A stretch of DNA of 64,000 nucleotides from JAAEUB01 sp964550345 (GCA_964550345.1 CAZJYZ010000001.1:1-64000), one strand, 5' to 3'; positions 52,871 to 61,119 are shown, counted from the first letter of the stretch. The notes: a model not told the origin generated them from the sequence alone. Numbers and translations are program-made.

Positions 52871-53851
52871 ATGCGCGCATACCAGATCACGGATCTTGAA
52901 AAACCCGGTTCAGTTGAAAACACCGAACCACCCATGCCGGCAAAGGGCGAAGTCTTGATAAAGATTTCAGCATGCGGTCTGAATTTCGCGGATTTACTAA
53001 TGGCCAAGGGCCAGTACCAGGAACGCGCCGAACCACCATTTACTTTGGGAATGGAGCCGGCGGGCACGATCCTGGCTACAGGCCCGAACACGCAGGCACC
53101 TGCGGTGGGAACCCGCGTCGCTTGCTTTGCCTCGCTTGGTGGGTTGGCGCAACAGGGCGTATTCCCCGCCGAAAGATGTCTGCCTATTCCCGATTCCATG
53201 AGTTTTACCGATGCGGCCGCCTTTCAGGTCGCATATGGCACGTCCCATGTTGCGCTGGCGCATCGCGCACAGCTGCAGGCCGGAGAAACTCTTTTGGTGC
53301 TTGGGGCTGCGGGCGGTGTCGGACTGACCGCGGTGGAAATTGGCAAGCTCATGGGCGCACGCGTCATTGCCTGCGCACGGGGCGCCGAGAAGCTGGAAGT
53401 ATGCAAGGCCGCCGGGGCGGACCATGTTATTGATAGCGCCAGCGGCGACATCCGCGCCGAAGTCAAGGCGCTTGGGGGTGCGGACGTGGTCTATGACCCG
53501 GTAGGTGGCGATGGTTTCATGGCGGCTTTACGGGCCTGCAAACCCGAGGCAAGGGTAATTGTGGTCGGCTTTGCAAGTGGCGACATTCCACAAATCCCTG
53601 CCAATATGCTGCTGGTCAAGAACATCTCGGTCATGGGGTATTATTGGGGCGGGTTTCTAAGTTTCCGCCCTGAAGTTCTGACTGACAGCCTGTCACAATT
53701 GTTCACCTGGTATGAACAGGGCCGGATAAAACCCCATATCAGCCATACACTGCCATTGGATCAGGCGGGTGATGCCTATGATTTATTGCGAAATCGCAAG
53801 TCAACCGGAAAGGTCGTTGTTACAATCCCGGAAGATGCGGCAGCACAGTAA
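52871..53851 (+). CDS. NADPH:quinone oxidoreductase family protein
   Basis: A 326-residue zinc-free medium-chain dehydrogenase/reductase. The N-terminal GroES-like domain (about 1-115) includes ISACGLNFADLLMAKGQYQ in parts, and the Rossmann domain has LVLGAAGGVGLTAVEIGKLMG in parts (about 143-163). The absence of structural zinc Cys clusters fits the quinone oxidoreductase or enoyl-reductase branch. The substrate is unknown. AAGGAGG lies seven bases before the ATG. It has its own gap upstream, divergent from the XRE regulator. Confidence 0.87.
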   Translation: MRAYQITDLEKPGSVENTEPPMPAKGEVLIKISACGLNFADLLMAKGQYQERAEPPFTLGMEPAGTILATGPNTQAPAVGTRVACFASLGGLAQQGVFPAERCLPIPDSMSFTDAAAFQVAYGTSHVALAHRAQLQAGETLLVLGAAGGVGLTAVEIGKLMGARVIACARGAEKLEVCKAAGADHVIDSASGDIRAEVKALGGADVVYDPVGGDGFMAALRACKPEARVIVVGFASGDIPQIPANMLLVKNISVMGYYWGGFLSFRPEVLTDSLSQLFTWYEQGRIKPHISHTLPLDQAGDAYDLLRNRKSTGKVVVTIPEDAAAQ

Positions 53852-53911
53852 AGCACACCCTTAAAACGAGGCCATCGGGGAACGGTAAAAACCGGCGAGT
53901 TCAAGTAACAC

Positions 53912-54766
53912 TCACAGGTCGCCGAAGGTCTGACGAATCAAGCCAAGCAGACTGTCTGCAACCTCACCCCGACAGGTATCGGCCACGTATAAGTTGATTT
54001 TGACCGAGGTTAGATCGGGCAATGTCCCGCCATGCTCAATGCGCTCCATCAAATGTGGCTCAGTACCGCCAATTACCGCATGCACCGCGAGGTCGGCACT
54101 GACAGAGGCCTCAATGGTGCGGCTCGAATCGCTCTCAACTGCCATTTCCCAGGGAATGCCGACCTGGTCCAGCGCTTTCTGCACCCCTGTTCTGAAAATG
54201 CAATTGTGTTCAAATGCCAACCGTAAAGGTCGGGACTTGTAGGCTGACCCGTCCGGCGCTCCGACCCAGATCAGGGGGAGTTCCGCCAAGGTCTCGCCCC
54301 CCACGCCCAAAACATCTTCGGTCGTCAGGATCACGTCGCAATCGCCGCGCGCAAACATTGCTTGCAATCTGGTTGTATAGGATGACACCAGATTGATTTT
54401 CATGCGCGGAAATTCGGCATGCAAAAGTTGCAACACTTTCGGGATCGCCGGATATACCACGTCACTGGGCACACCCAACACGATCTCACCTTCATAGGCC
54501 TGATCGGTCAGCCGTTCGTAAACTTCATCATTCAGGTGCAGCATGCGGCGGGCGTATCCCAACAGCTGTTCTCCATTCGCTGTCAGCGCCACACCGCGCC
54601 CTGAACGGTCCAGCAAATTGCGGCCAAGGCTTTCTTCCAGCCGTTTAAGCTGCATGGATACCGCCGATTGCGTCAGGTTGAGCAACCCGGCAGCGCGGGT
54701 GACGCCACCCGCATCAGCCACAGTGGCAAAGCTGCGCAGGGCGGTCATATCGAGATTTCGCGGCAT
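53912..54766 (-). CDS. LysR family transcriptional regulator
   Basis: A 284-residue LTTR. The N-terminal HTH (about 4-62) reads MTALRSFATVADAGGVTRAAGLLNLTQSAVSMQLKRLEESLG in parts, and the substrate-binding domain covers about 90-284 (EIVLGVPSDVV, ILTTEDVLG). Regulators of this branch often control a divergent neighbour; here that is the DUF1127 gene. AAGGAATG precedes the ATG at 54766. A perfect inverted repeat at 54776-54839 lies in the shared gap. The ligand is unknown. Confidence 0.9.
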   Translation of the reverse strand: MPRNLDMTALRSFATVADAGGVTRAAGLLNLTQSAVSMQLKRLEESLGRNLLDRSGRGVALTANGEQLLGYARRMLHLNDEVYERLTDQAYEGEIVLGVPSDVVYPAIPKVLQLLHAEFPRMKINLVSSYTTRLQAMFARGDCDVILTTEDVLGVGGETLAELPLIWVGAPDGSAYKSRPLRLAFEHNCIFRTGVQKALDQVGIPWEMAVESDSSRTIEASVSADLAVHAVIGGTEPHLMERIEHGGTLPDLTSVKINLYVADTCRGEVADSLLGLIRQTFGDL

Positions 54767-54775
54767 ATCACATTC

Positions 54776-54839
54776 CTTGATGCTTTATCTAACAATCATT
54801 CGTTATTAAAATGAAACACATTATGGCAAAAGCATCAAG
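54776..54839. promoter_or_regulatory. Inverted repeat in the LysR-DUF1127 divergent region
   Basis: CTTGATGCTTT (54776-54786) and AAAGCATCAAG (54829-54839) are perfect inverted copies 42 bases apart, bracketing the AT-rich core of the divergent promoter region. The left arm lies within 10 bases of the LysR start. They may be two LysR half-operators that are bridged by a tetramer. Confidence 0.45.
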
Positions 54840-54889
54840 TAAATTGATTCTAACACGTTAAACCATCTGATTCAGGAAAGGACAGACCC

Positions 54890-55108
54890 ATGACCACAAC
54901 TTGCACAAATGTAGGAATCGCACGCCAAACCAAGCCCCGTGTTTCGCCAATCGCATGGATCGCGCTGGCCCTGAGCACCAGCCGCACGCGCCGCGCCCTT
55001 AAGGCTTTGGACGCAGACCGGCTGTCAGATATTGGGTTAAGCCGCGAAGACGCCGACCGCGAAGCAACACGCCCTGTATGGGACGTACCCGCCCATTGGC
55101 TGCGCTAA
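54890..55108 (+). CDS. DUF1127 domain-containing small protein
   Basis: A 72-residue basic protein with the DUF1127 (YjiS-like) core RRALKALDADRLSDIGLSREDADREA in parts, residues about 36-61. DUF1127 proteins are usually 45-75 residues and some bind RNA and affect phosphate or carbon metabolism; the role here is unknown. GGAAAGGA lies about 10 bases before the ATG. It is divergent from the LysR regulator, so it is likely to be a target of it. Confidence 0.85.
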   Translation: MTTTCTNVGIARQTKPRVSPIAWIALALSTSRTRRALKALDADRLSDIGLSREDADREATRPVWDVPAHWLR

Positions 55109-55146
55109 GCGCCACAGCAAGATGACGCAATTTCGGGTCAAAAAGT

Positions 55147-55175
55147 CTTGAAAACTATGCTGTGACAACCGATAT
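55147..55175 (+). promoter_or_regulatory. RpoH-type promoter for the Bax-inhibitor gene
   Basis: CTTGAAA (55147-55153), 15 bases, CCGATAT (55169-55175). It differs from the sigma-32 consensus CCCATNT by one base. The leader of about 65 nt contains a perfect 9-bp GC stem, GCCGCGCCC/GGGCGCGGC (55186-55208). Confidence 0.6.
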
Positions 55176-55250
55176 ATAGCCCAAGGCCGCGCCCAAACCG
55201 GGCGCGGCGACTGGTTAGGTTTGCACAAGTTTACGCCAAGGAGGCTCATA

Positions 55251-55988
55251 ATGGCTCAACATCAAACGGTTCACACAGGTGCTCGCACCAGCGCGACCGA
55301 AATCGACGCGGGACTTCGCGCCCATATGAACAAGGTCTACGGCACCATGTCGGTTGGCCTTGCGGTAACCGCCGGCGTGGCTTGGGCCTTTGGTTCCAGC
55401 CCGGCATTACTGTCGATCCTGCGTGACCCGATCACACTTTCCCCCAACATTCTGGGCTGGATCGTGATGTTCGCACCGCTGGCCATGGTGTTCCTGTTCG
55501 GATCCATGATTAACAAGCTGTCGGCCGCCGGGGCGCAATTGTTCTTTTACGCCTTCGCCGCAGTCATGGGCCTGTCGATCAGCTGGATTTTCGCGGTCTT
55601 CACCGGTTTCTCCATCGCGCAGACCTTCCTGATCACCTCGATTTCATTCGCGGGGCTCAGCCTGTGGGGATACACCACCAAGAAAGACATTTCCGGTTGG
55701 GGCGCGTTCCTGATCATGGGCGTCATCGGCTTGATCCTTGCCATGATCGTCAACATCTTCCTTGGCAGCCCGGCGCTGATGTTCGCAATCTCGGCCCTCG
55801 GCGTGCTGATCTTTGCAGGCCTGACAGCCTATGACACCCAGAAGATCAAAACAGATTACATCGCCCACGCTCACGCCATGGACAGTGAGTGGCTGGCAAA
55901 GTCGGCCATCATGGGGGCGCTGAACCTCTATCTGGACTTCATCAACCTGTTCATGTTCCTGCTGCAATTTCTTGGCAATCGCGAATAG
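55251..55988 (+). CDS. Bax inhibitor-1/YccA family membrane protein
   Basis: A 245-residue integral membrane protein with seven predicted spans. The N terminus is hydrophilic (about 1-30), and the C-terminal region ends in the conserved GALNLYLDFINLFMFLLQFLG in parts. The family includes YccA, which limits the FtsH protease, and eukaryotic BI-1 proteins that leak calcium. AAGGAGG is seven bases before the ATG at 55251. A heat-shock-type promoter and a leader hairpin precede it, fitting a role in membrane protein quality control. A strong terminator follows. Confidence 0.9.
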   Translation: MAQHQTVHTGARTSATEIDAGLRAHMNKVYGTMSVGLAVTAGVAWAFGSSPALLSILRDPITLSPNILGWIVMFAPLAMVFLFGSMINKLSAAGAQLFFYAFAAVMGLSISWIFAVFTGFSIAQTFLITSISFAGLSLWGYTTKKDISGWGAFLIMGVIGLILAMIVNIFLGSPALMFAISALGVLIFAGLTAYDTQKIKTDYIAHAHAMDSEWLAKSAIMGALNLYLDFINLFMFLLQFLGNRE

Positions 55989-56008
55989 TACCGGTTGAGT
56001 TAGTGTTT

Positions 56009-56038
56009 AAGGCCGGTCCATTGTGACCGGCCTTTTTT
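56009..56038 (+). terminator. Intrinsic terminator of the Bax-inhibitor gene
   Basis: AAGGCCGGTC (56009-56018), loop CATTGT, GACCGGCCTT (56025-56034), then TTTT. A classic terminator 20 bases after the stop. Confidence 0.9.
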
Positions 56039-56054
56039 GTTTTTGAGGTAAGTT

Positions 56055-56756
56055 TTGCCAATTTCCCTGGATGCTTCTGTCAAGACCACATTGTACCCGC
56101 TGCTCGCCGCACAGGGCGTATATGCGCGCTACCGCGCCGGGGATTTACCTGAGCCGCCGGGCCCGCGCATGGGTTCGGCAGGAAGCGGTACTCCGCTTTC
56201 CATGCTCATAACCGGTGACAGCTCAGCAGCTGGCGTCGGCGCCGCGCACCAGAACGAGGCCCTGAGCGGTCGGTTAATAGACGCACTGCAAAAGGATTTC
56301 CGAATTGACTGGCAGTTGGAGGCGAAAACCGGAGCGACCACAGCCAACACCCTAGCCACCTTAAAGGAAATCGACGCGCGACAATTTGATATTGCAATTG
56401 TGGCCCTGGGCGTGAACGACATTACAGGCGGTACAACCCTGTCGCGATTTTTGGAAAGACGCCGCATGCTATACTCCCTGCTCAGGGATCGGTTTGGAGT
56501 GCAAAAGATTATCGTCTCAGGCCTGCCCCCAATGCGCCATTTCCCTGTCCTGCCCCAACCCCTGCGTTGGGTTATGGGGCGCCAGACCGAGCGGTTTGAC
56601 CGTGCGCTGGAGCTACATGCAGAGGGCGAAGGTGTGGATTATATTCATTTTGCCCTGACCTACCGGCCAGAGCTGATGGCCAAGGACGGCTTTCACCCGG
56701 CCCCCGAAGCATACCGTTTATGGGCAAAGCTCCTGGCACGCCACATCCGGGCATGA
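56055..56756 (+). CDS. SGNH/GDSL hydrolase family protein
   Basis: A 233-residue esterase-like protein of the SGNH family. Block I is ITGDSSAAG with the catalytic Ser56, block III is ALGVNDITGG with the Asn, and block V is DGFHPAPEAYRLWAK with the Asp-His pair. It lacks a signal peptide, so it is probably cytoplasmic or weakly membrane-linked; natural substrates may be acyl esters. The start is TTG 56055 with GAGG upstream; no better start is present. It follows directly on the Bax-inhibitor terminator. Confidence 0.82.
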   Translation: MPISLDASVKTTLYPLLAAQGVYARYRAGDLPEPPGPRMGSAGSGTPLSMLITGDSSAAGVGAAHQNEALSGRLIDALQKDFRIDWQLEAKTGATTANTLATLKEIDARQFDIAIVALGVNDITGGTTLSRFLERRRMLYSLLRDRFGVQKIIVSGLPPMRHFPVLPQPLRWVMGRQTERFDRALELHAEGEGVDYIHFALTYRPELMAKDGFHPAPEAYRLWAKLLARHIRA

Positions 56757-56806
56757 AAAAAGCCGCACCAGACGGCACGGCCTTCATCGAAAAGCAGAAT
56801 GCAAGA

Positions 56807-56974
56807 TTACTTGATCTTACCTTCTTTGTAATCCACGTGCTTGCGCACGACCGGGTCGTACTTTTTCACAACCATTTTTTCGGTCATTGTACGAGCGTTT
56901 TTCTTGGTCACGTAAAAGTGGCCGGTATCCGCAGTGGAATTCAGGCGGATCTTGATAGTGGTTGGCTTCGCCAT
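56807..56974 (-). CDS. rpmG: 50S ribosomal protein L33
   Basis: A 55-residue ribosomal protein: (M)AKPTTIKIRLNSTADTGHF, then YVTKKNARTM and the basic C-terminal tail KYDPVVRKHVDYKEGKIK. It matches alphaproteobacterial L33 over its whole length and lacks the zinc-binding Cys pairs, so it is the C-minus form. The ATG at 56974 has GCAGGAG upstream, whereas the longer reading to 57058 does not. It binds 23S rRNA near the E site. Confidence 0.93.
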   Translation of the reverse strand: MAKPTTIKIRLNSTADTGHFYVTKKNARTMTEKMVVKKYDPVVRKHVDYKEGKIK

Positions 56975-57110
56975 GTTGTCGACTCCTGCATCGGGCGGCA
57001 TTCCACCCGGTAAAACCTTGAACGTGCCTTTTAGCCAAGTGGGGGGCCGAGTCAACACTCAATCGACTCTGAATGCTTGACCCCGTGCCTATCTCACATA
57101 CTCTCGCACT

Positions 57111-57614
57111 ATGCGACATGCCACCTGGACACTCACCGCCGGATACAGGCCCGGGCTGCTTGGGCGGGTCGTATCGCTGCACGCGGAATATTATGTCAAA
57201 AGCGGCCAGTTCGGTCCGGAATTTGAAAGCCAGGTTGCCGGGGGCATGTCCGAGTTTTTCCCACGGCTTTCTTCGCCCCTAAATCAAATCTGGTCCGTGG
57301 AGAGTGCTGTACGGATCGAAGGCTCACTCAGCATCGACGGGCAGGATTTAGGTGAAAACTGCGCACATTTACGCTGGTTTATCATCTCGGACGCGCTACG
57401 CGGAAAAGGAGCTGGAGCCGTCTTGATGCAGGCCGCGATGGATCATGTAGACCGGATGGGGTTTTCCCAAACCCGATTATGGACCTTCGCAGGACTGGAC
57501 GCCGCGCGCACGCTATATGAGCGGAACGGTTTCACTTTGGCTGAGGAATATGAAGGGGATCGGTGGGGCAAAACGGTGCGCGAGCAATTGTGGATACGCC
57601 CCGCCGGTGGATAG
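57111..57614 (+). CDS. GNAT family N-acetyltransferase
   Basis: A 167-residue GNAT. The N-terminal half is irregular (YRPGLLGRVVSLHAEYYV), and the acetyl-CoA loop is LRGKGAGAVLMQAAMDHV (about 95-112). LWTFAGLDAARTLYERNGFTL near the end is the typical beta-bulge region. Similar domains are found as the C-terminal half of MarR-GNAT proteins, but here it stands alone. The substrate is unknown. It is convergent to rnpB, with only 12 bases between the two ends. Confidence 0.85.
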   Translation: MRHATWTLTAGYRPGLLGRVVSLHAEYYVKSGQFGPEFESQVAGGMSEFFPRLSSPLNQIWSVESAVRIEGSLSIDGQDLGENCAHLRWFIISDALRGKGAGAVLMQAAMDHVDRMGFSQTRLWTFAGLDAARTLYERNGFTLAEEYEGDRWGKTVREQLWIRPAGG

Positions 57615-57626
57615 AAAAAAGAAATA

Positions 57627-57981
57627 CGCGGATGGCCTGTAAGCCGGATTCTGTAACGGGTTGCCCCGCTGATGACCATTCCTCTACGGCGCGTGTTACC
57701 ACGTGCCTTTAGCTGCCAACCCGGGTTCCCGCGGGCAAGACACCCATATGGAACCCCTATTTGGCATTGCTCCCGGTGGGGCTTGCCGTGCCGCCTTTGT
57801 TGCCAAAGACGCGGTGGGCTTTACCCCACCGTTTCACCATTGCCCCCGGCATGCAGGGGCTGTCTGTTCTCTGTGGCGCTTTCCCTCGGGTTACCCCGGC
57901 CGGGCGTTACCCGGCACCGTTGCCTTGTGGAGTCCGGACTTTCCTCGAAGTATTAACCTCGCGGCCATCCGGCCATCCGCG
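57627..57981 (-). ncRNA. rnpB: RNase P RNA, bacterial class A
   Basis: The minus strand carries the hallmark 5' segment GAGGAAAGTCCGGACTCC (about 57942-57925), the conserved ACAGAGAACA region, GGTGAAACGGTGGGGTAA, and the 3' CAGAATCCGGCTTACAGG segment. The P1 stem is formed by CGCGGATGGCC at the 5' end (57981-57971) and GGCCATCCGCG at the 3' end (57637-57627), 11 perfect pairs. A T-rich tract follows at 57626-57614. The length of 355 nt fits alphaproteobacterial M1 RNA, the catalytic core of the enzyme that trims tRNA 5' ends. A sigma-70 promoter lies just upstream. Confidence 0.95.
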
Positions 57982-57988
57982 CCTGACT

Positions 57989-58017
57989 GACTTATGTCCC
58001 GGCACGGGCCCGGTCAA
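57989..58017 (-). promoter_or_regulatory. Sigma-70 promoter of rnpB
   Basis: Minus strand: TTGACC (58017-58012), 17 bases, TAAGTC (57994-57989), about seven bases before the RNA 5' end at 57981. It lies within the last codons of the amidase gene, on the same strand. Confidence 0.5.
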
Positions 58018-58669
58018 GGGTCAGACCTTCGATCATTGCCATATCTCTGGCATCCAGGGGCCCCGTGGCATAGGGGCGAAAGCGCTGGCGGAATGCCTCA
58101 TGGATCGCGTCGAAACCCAATTCGGCGTCATAGCCAAAATGCGCGGCAGCCATGAGGAAAAGCCCGCAATCCGGGGCCACATCCGCACCTGGTTCCGGCC
58201 ATACCGACAAACCCGACAGCGCCAGACGGCGCCAGTCGAACCTGCGACCCGGATCAGCCTTGCGCAAGGGCGCCATGTCGGAATGTGCGATAACCCCTTC
58301 CGGTGGAATGTCCCAGCGACGAAGGACACCTGCCAGCAAGGTCTCAAGCGCGTCCAACTGTGCGGTGGCAAAAGGCGTGGTACCGTCATTATCAAGCTCG
58401 ATACCGATCGAGCGGGAATTGACATCCCCTGCCCCAAGCCAGTTTCCGACACCTGCGTGCCATGCGCGCCGGTCCTCGTCGACTAGCCCGAGAACCTCGC
58501 CAAATCGCGAAATCAGGTAATGCGCCGACACCTCATGTTTCGGCGCGCAAAGGCGCCCCAAGGCTTCATCGCAGACCTTCATGGCGGTGAAATGCAGAAC
58601 CACCAGTTCTGGTTTCAGCCCATCCCGCCTGTCTGAAAAATTGGGCGACGGATGTGGGATGATCTGCAA
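57992..58669 (-). CDS. N-acetylmuramoyl-L-alanine amidase, AmpD-like
   Basis: A 225-residue zinc amidase of the amidase_2 fold. Zinc ligands fit His26 (VVLHFTAM), His129 (VIAHSDMAP) and Asp139 (RKADPG); Glu91 (IELDND) is in the active site. The HAGVGNW segment (71-77) is typical. Cytoplasmic AmpD proteins cut the stem peptide from anhydro-muropeptides during cell-wall recycling; no signal peptide is seen here, in agreement with that. Its 3' end overlaps the rnpB promoter. The lipoprotein gene lies 12 bases upstream. Confidence 0.87.
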   Translation of the reverse strand: MQIIPHPSPNFSDRRDGLKPELVVLHFTAMKVCDEALGRLCAPKHEVSAHYLISRFGEVLGLVDEDRRAWHAGVGNWLGAGDVNSRSIGIELDNDGTTPFATAQLDALETLLAGVLRRWDIPPEGVIAHSDMAPLRKADPGRRFDWRRLALSGLSVWPEPGADVAPDCGLFLMAAAHFGYDAELGFDAIHEAFRQRFRPYATGPLDARDMAMIEGLTLDRARAGT

Positions 58670-58681
58670 AGCGAAGCGGTT

Positions 58682-59305
58682 TTATTCAGCTGGCGCAACA
58701 GGGTCGGCCTGCTGCGCGGCCAACCGCGCCTGACGATAAGGTTCCGGGCTCCAGAAACACGCGAATCCGTCCCCATCCGGGTCCAACCCATTAGGGTCGC
58801 GTTTGGGGCCGCCCTGCTCAAGAAACGCCTCTTGCGCAAGGGCATCCGAGGTGTATTTGGCGCAGCCGCGGTTGAACCTGCTCTCGGCCATGAACCCTGA
58901 CCGGTTATAAAGCGGTTGCCCCACCGGGTTTGTGGTCGCAAGCGCATATTCAACAACGAGCGACATGGAATTGCCGGGGCGCGAGGGTAGCTCGGTTGGT
59001 TCAACGATCACGTAGAGGTCGCGATTGGCAGCAATGCGTGCTGCATCACTTTCAATGGTTTCACGCCCCGATACGACACCAAAATCCTGCTCGTTAGAGA
59101 TTGAAACAGACCCCGCATTGACCGGGGGAATTTCGCCTTCGATGACTTCATCTGACACCGGAAGTTCACCTGCCGTCGCAAGATTGCCGGTTGCGGGCGT
59201 CATGCCGCCCTGAAATTCATTCCCGAAGCCAGCGCCGCTATCAGGGACAGGCGGATTGCAGGCGGCAAGCGCCAGCAGGCTAAGTGTTACCATTATTATC
59301 CGCAT
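58682..59305 (-). CDS. Lipoprotein with excalibur-like calcium-binding C terminus
   Basis: A 207-residue exported lipoprotein. LSLLALAAC (8-16) is a signal peptide with a lipobox, so Cys16 would be acylated. A low-complexity linker (about 20-85) follows, then a central beta-rich region. The C-terminal 60 residues show an excalibur-like pattern: CAKYTSDALAQEAFLEQGG in parts, then GLDPDGDGFACF with the DxDxDG calcium loop. Function is unknown; envelope calcium binding is inferred. It ends 12 bases before the amidase gene, so the pair may act on the cell wall together. Confidence 0.75.
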   Translation of the reverse strand: MRIIMVTLSLLALAACNPPVPDSGAGFGNEFQGGMTPATGNLATAGELPVSDEVIEGEIPPVNAGSVSISNEQDFGVVSGRETIESDAARIAANRDLYVIVEPTELPSRPGNSMSLVVEYALATTNPVGQPLYNRSGFMAESRFNRGCAKYTSDALAQEAFLEQGGPKRDPNGLDPDGDGFACFWSPEPYRQARLAAQQADPVAPAE

Positions 59306-59344
59306 ACCGGCCTCAATATTGTTGTTTTAACGGCTCAGGCCGAT

Positions 59345-60832
59345 CTACCACCATTTTTCCGGCTTTGCCACAAAGCCGGCGCGATCCTCGATCACATGGG
59401 CGAGATTCAGCAACTCGCCTTCCTGCCATGGGCGGCCGATAAGCTGCAGCCCCAGCGGCAGGCCCATTTTATCAAGCCCTGCAGGCACCGAAATGCCGGG
59501 CAAGCCAGCCAGGTTGACGGTGACTGTGAACACGTCATTGAGGAACATCTGCACCGGATCGGCATCGGCCATTTCGCCGAGCCCGAAAGCCGAGGAAGGC
59601 GTGGCGGGGGTCAGAATCGCGTCAATGCCTTGCGCAAATACGTTTTCAAAGTCCTGCTTGATCAGGTTCCGCACCCGCCGGGCGCGGTTATAGTAAGCGT
59701 CGTAAAAGCCCGCCGACAACACATATGTACCCACCATCAGGCGGCGCTGCACCTCGTCGCCAAAACCTTCGGCGCGGGTTTTCTCGTACATGTCGTTGAT
59801 GCCTTCACCCTTGGATAGCGTGGCGCGGTGGCCGTAGCGCACCCCGTCATAGCGCGCCAGGTTCGACGATGCCTCGGCCGGAGCGATCACATAATAGGCG
59901 GGCAAAGCGTATTTTGTATGGGGCAGTGAGATATCGACAATCTCGGCGCCCGCATCTTTCAGCATGGCAGTGCCTTCGGCCCAGAGCGCTTCTATCTCGC
60001 TGGGCATGCCATCCATATGGTATTCTTTGGGGATACCGATTTTCTGACCCTTGATGTCGCCAGTGATCATGGCTTCGAAATTCGGCACGGCCATGTCGGC
60101 TGAGGTGGAATCCTTGGGGTCGTGGCCGCACATCGCTTCCAGCATAATCGCCGCGTCGCGCACGTTTTTGGTCATAGGCCCGGCCTGATCCAGGGACGAG
60201 GCAAAGGCAACGATACCCCAGCGCGAACAGCGCCCATAGGTCGGCTTGATGCCGGTGATGCCGGTGAAGGCTGCAGGTTGGCGGATTGACCCACCAGTAT
60301 CCGTACCAGTCGCGGCAAGGCAAAGGTCCGCAGCCACCGCTGCCGCCGAACCACCGGACGATCCACCCGGCGTCAGGGCGGTGTCTTCGTTGCCACGGCG
60401 CCACGGATTGACCGCATCGCCGTAAACCGAGGTCTCGTTAGACGACCCCATGGCAAATTCGTCCATGTTGAGCTTGCCCAACATCACCGCGCCCGCATTC
60501 CACAAGTTCTGGCTAACGGTGGATTCGTATTCCGGCTTGAACCCTTCAAGGATCGCCGATCCGGCCTGCGAGGCTACACCCTTGGTGCAAAAGAGGTCTT
60601 TGATGCCCAACGGAATGCCGCACATGGCCGGGGCATCGCCCTTTGCAATCTGCGCATCCGCCGCTTGTGCCTGTTCGCGGGCAATGTCGGGCGTGTTGTG
60701 GACAAAAGCGTTCAGCGCCCCGGCACCTTCAATGGCCGACAGGCAATCCTCGGTCAGTTCAGCCGAAGTAATGTCGCCGGCACGCAAACGGTCACGCGCT
60801 TCGGCGATGCTCAGGTTATTGAGGTCAGTCAT
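59345..60832 (-). CDS. gatA: Asp/Glu-tRNA amidotransferase subunit A
   Basis: A 495-residue amidase-signature protein. The catalytic triad is Lys78 (GIKDLF), cis-Ser158 (GGSSGGS) and nucleophile Ser182 (TDTGGSIRQ). It releases ammonia from glutamine for the amidation of Glu-tRNA(Gln) and Asp-tRNA(Asn) by GatB. It overlaps the gatC stop (TAATG), so C and A are coupled. gatB is not in the window, which is common in Rhodobacterales. Confidence 0.96.
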   Translation of the reverse strand: MTDLNNLSIAEARDRLRAGDITSAELTEDCLSAIEGAGALNAFVHNTPDIAREQAQAADAQIAKGDAPAMCGIPLGIKDLFCTKGVASQAGSAILEGFKPEYESTVSQNLWNAGAVMLGKLNMDEFAMGSSNETSVYGDAVNPWRRGNEDTALTPGGSSGGSAAAVAADLCLAATGTDTGGSIRQPAAFTGITGIKPTYGRCSRWGIVAFASSLDQAGPMTKNVRDAAIMLEAMCGHDPKDSTSADMAVPNFEAMITGDIKGQKIGIPKEYHMDGMPSEIEALWAEGTAMLKDAGAEIVDISLPHTKYALPAYYVIAPAEASSNLARYDGVRYGHRATLSKGEGINDMYEKTRAEGFGDEVQRRLMVGTYVLSAGFYDAYYNRARRVRNLIKQDFENVFAQGIDAILTPATPSSAFGLGEMADADPVQMFLNDVFTVTVNLAGLPGISVPAGLDKMGLPLGLQLIGRPWQEGELLNLAHVIEDRAGFVAKPEKWW

Positions 60833-61119
60833 TATTCCACCACCTTCGGTACAGCAAAAAAGCCTTCACGCGCATCGGGCGCATTGGACAGAATTTTTTC
60901 TTGCTGGTCGCCATCCGTCACCACATCTTCACGCCGTTTCAGACGCATAGGCGTGACCGAAACCATCGGCTCAACCCCTTCAATATCCACCTCGTTCAGC
61001 TCTTCGATAAAGCCAAGGATGTTGTTGAATTCCTGCGCCAGTCCCGGCAGGCGGTCTTCCTCAACCCGGATGCGGGCCAGATGTGCTACTTTGCGGGCGG
61101 TTTCAATGTCGATCGACAT
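60832..61119 (-). CDS. gatC: Asp/Glu-tRNA amidotransferase subunit C
   Basis: A 95-residue GatC. MSIDIETARKVAHLARIRV starts the protein (ATG 61119), with EEDRLPGLAQEFNNILGFIE in parts and the conserved VEPMVSVTPM loop. It wraps GatA and GatB and helps stabilise the complex. The longer reading to 61176 lacks family similarity. It is first in the gatC-gatA operon and divergent from the UPF0173 gene. Confidence 0.95.
   Translation of the reverse strand: MSIDIETARKVAHLARIRVEEDRLPGLAQEFNNILGFIEELNEVDIEGVEPMVSVTPMRLKRREDVVTDGDQQEKILSNAPDAREGFFAVPKVVE

Noticed and set aside
54828..54852. ATCAA-N5-TTGAT motif as an FNR site
   Set aside because: The half-sites are in the wrong order and spacing for an FNR box.
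57672..57990. Two plus-strand frames of about 95 codons
   Set aside because: They lie entirely within the RNase P RNA and are antisense to it.
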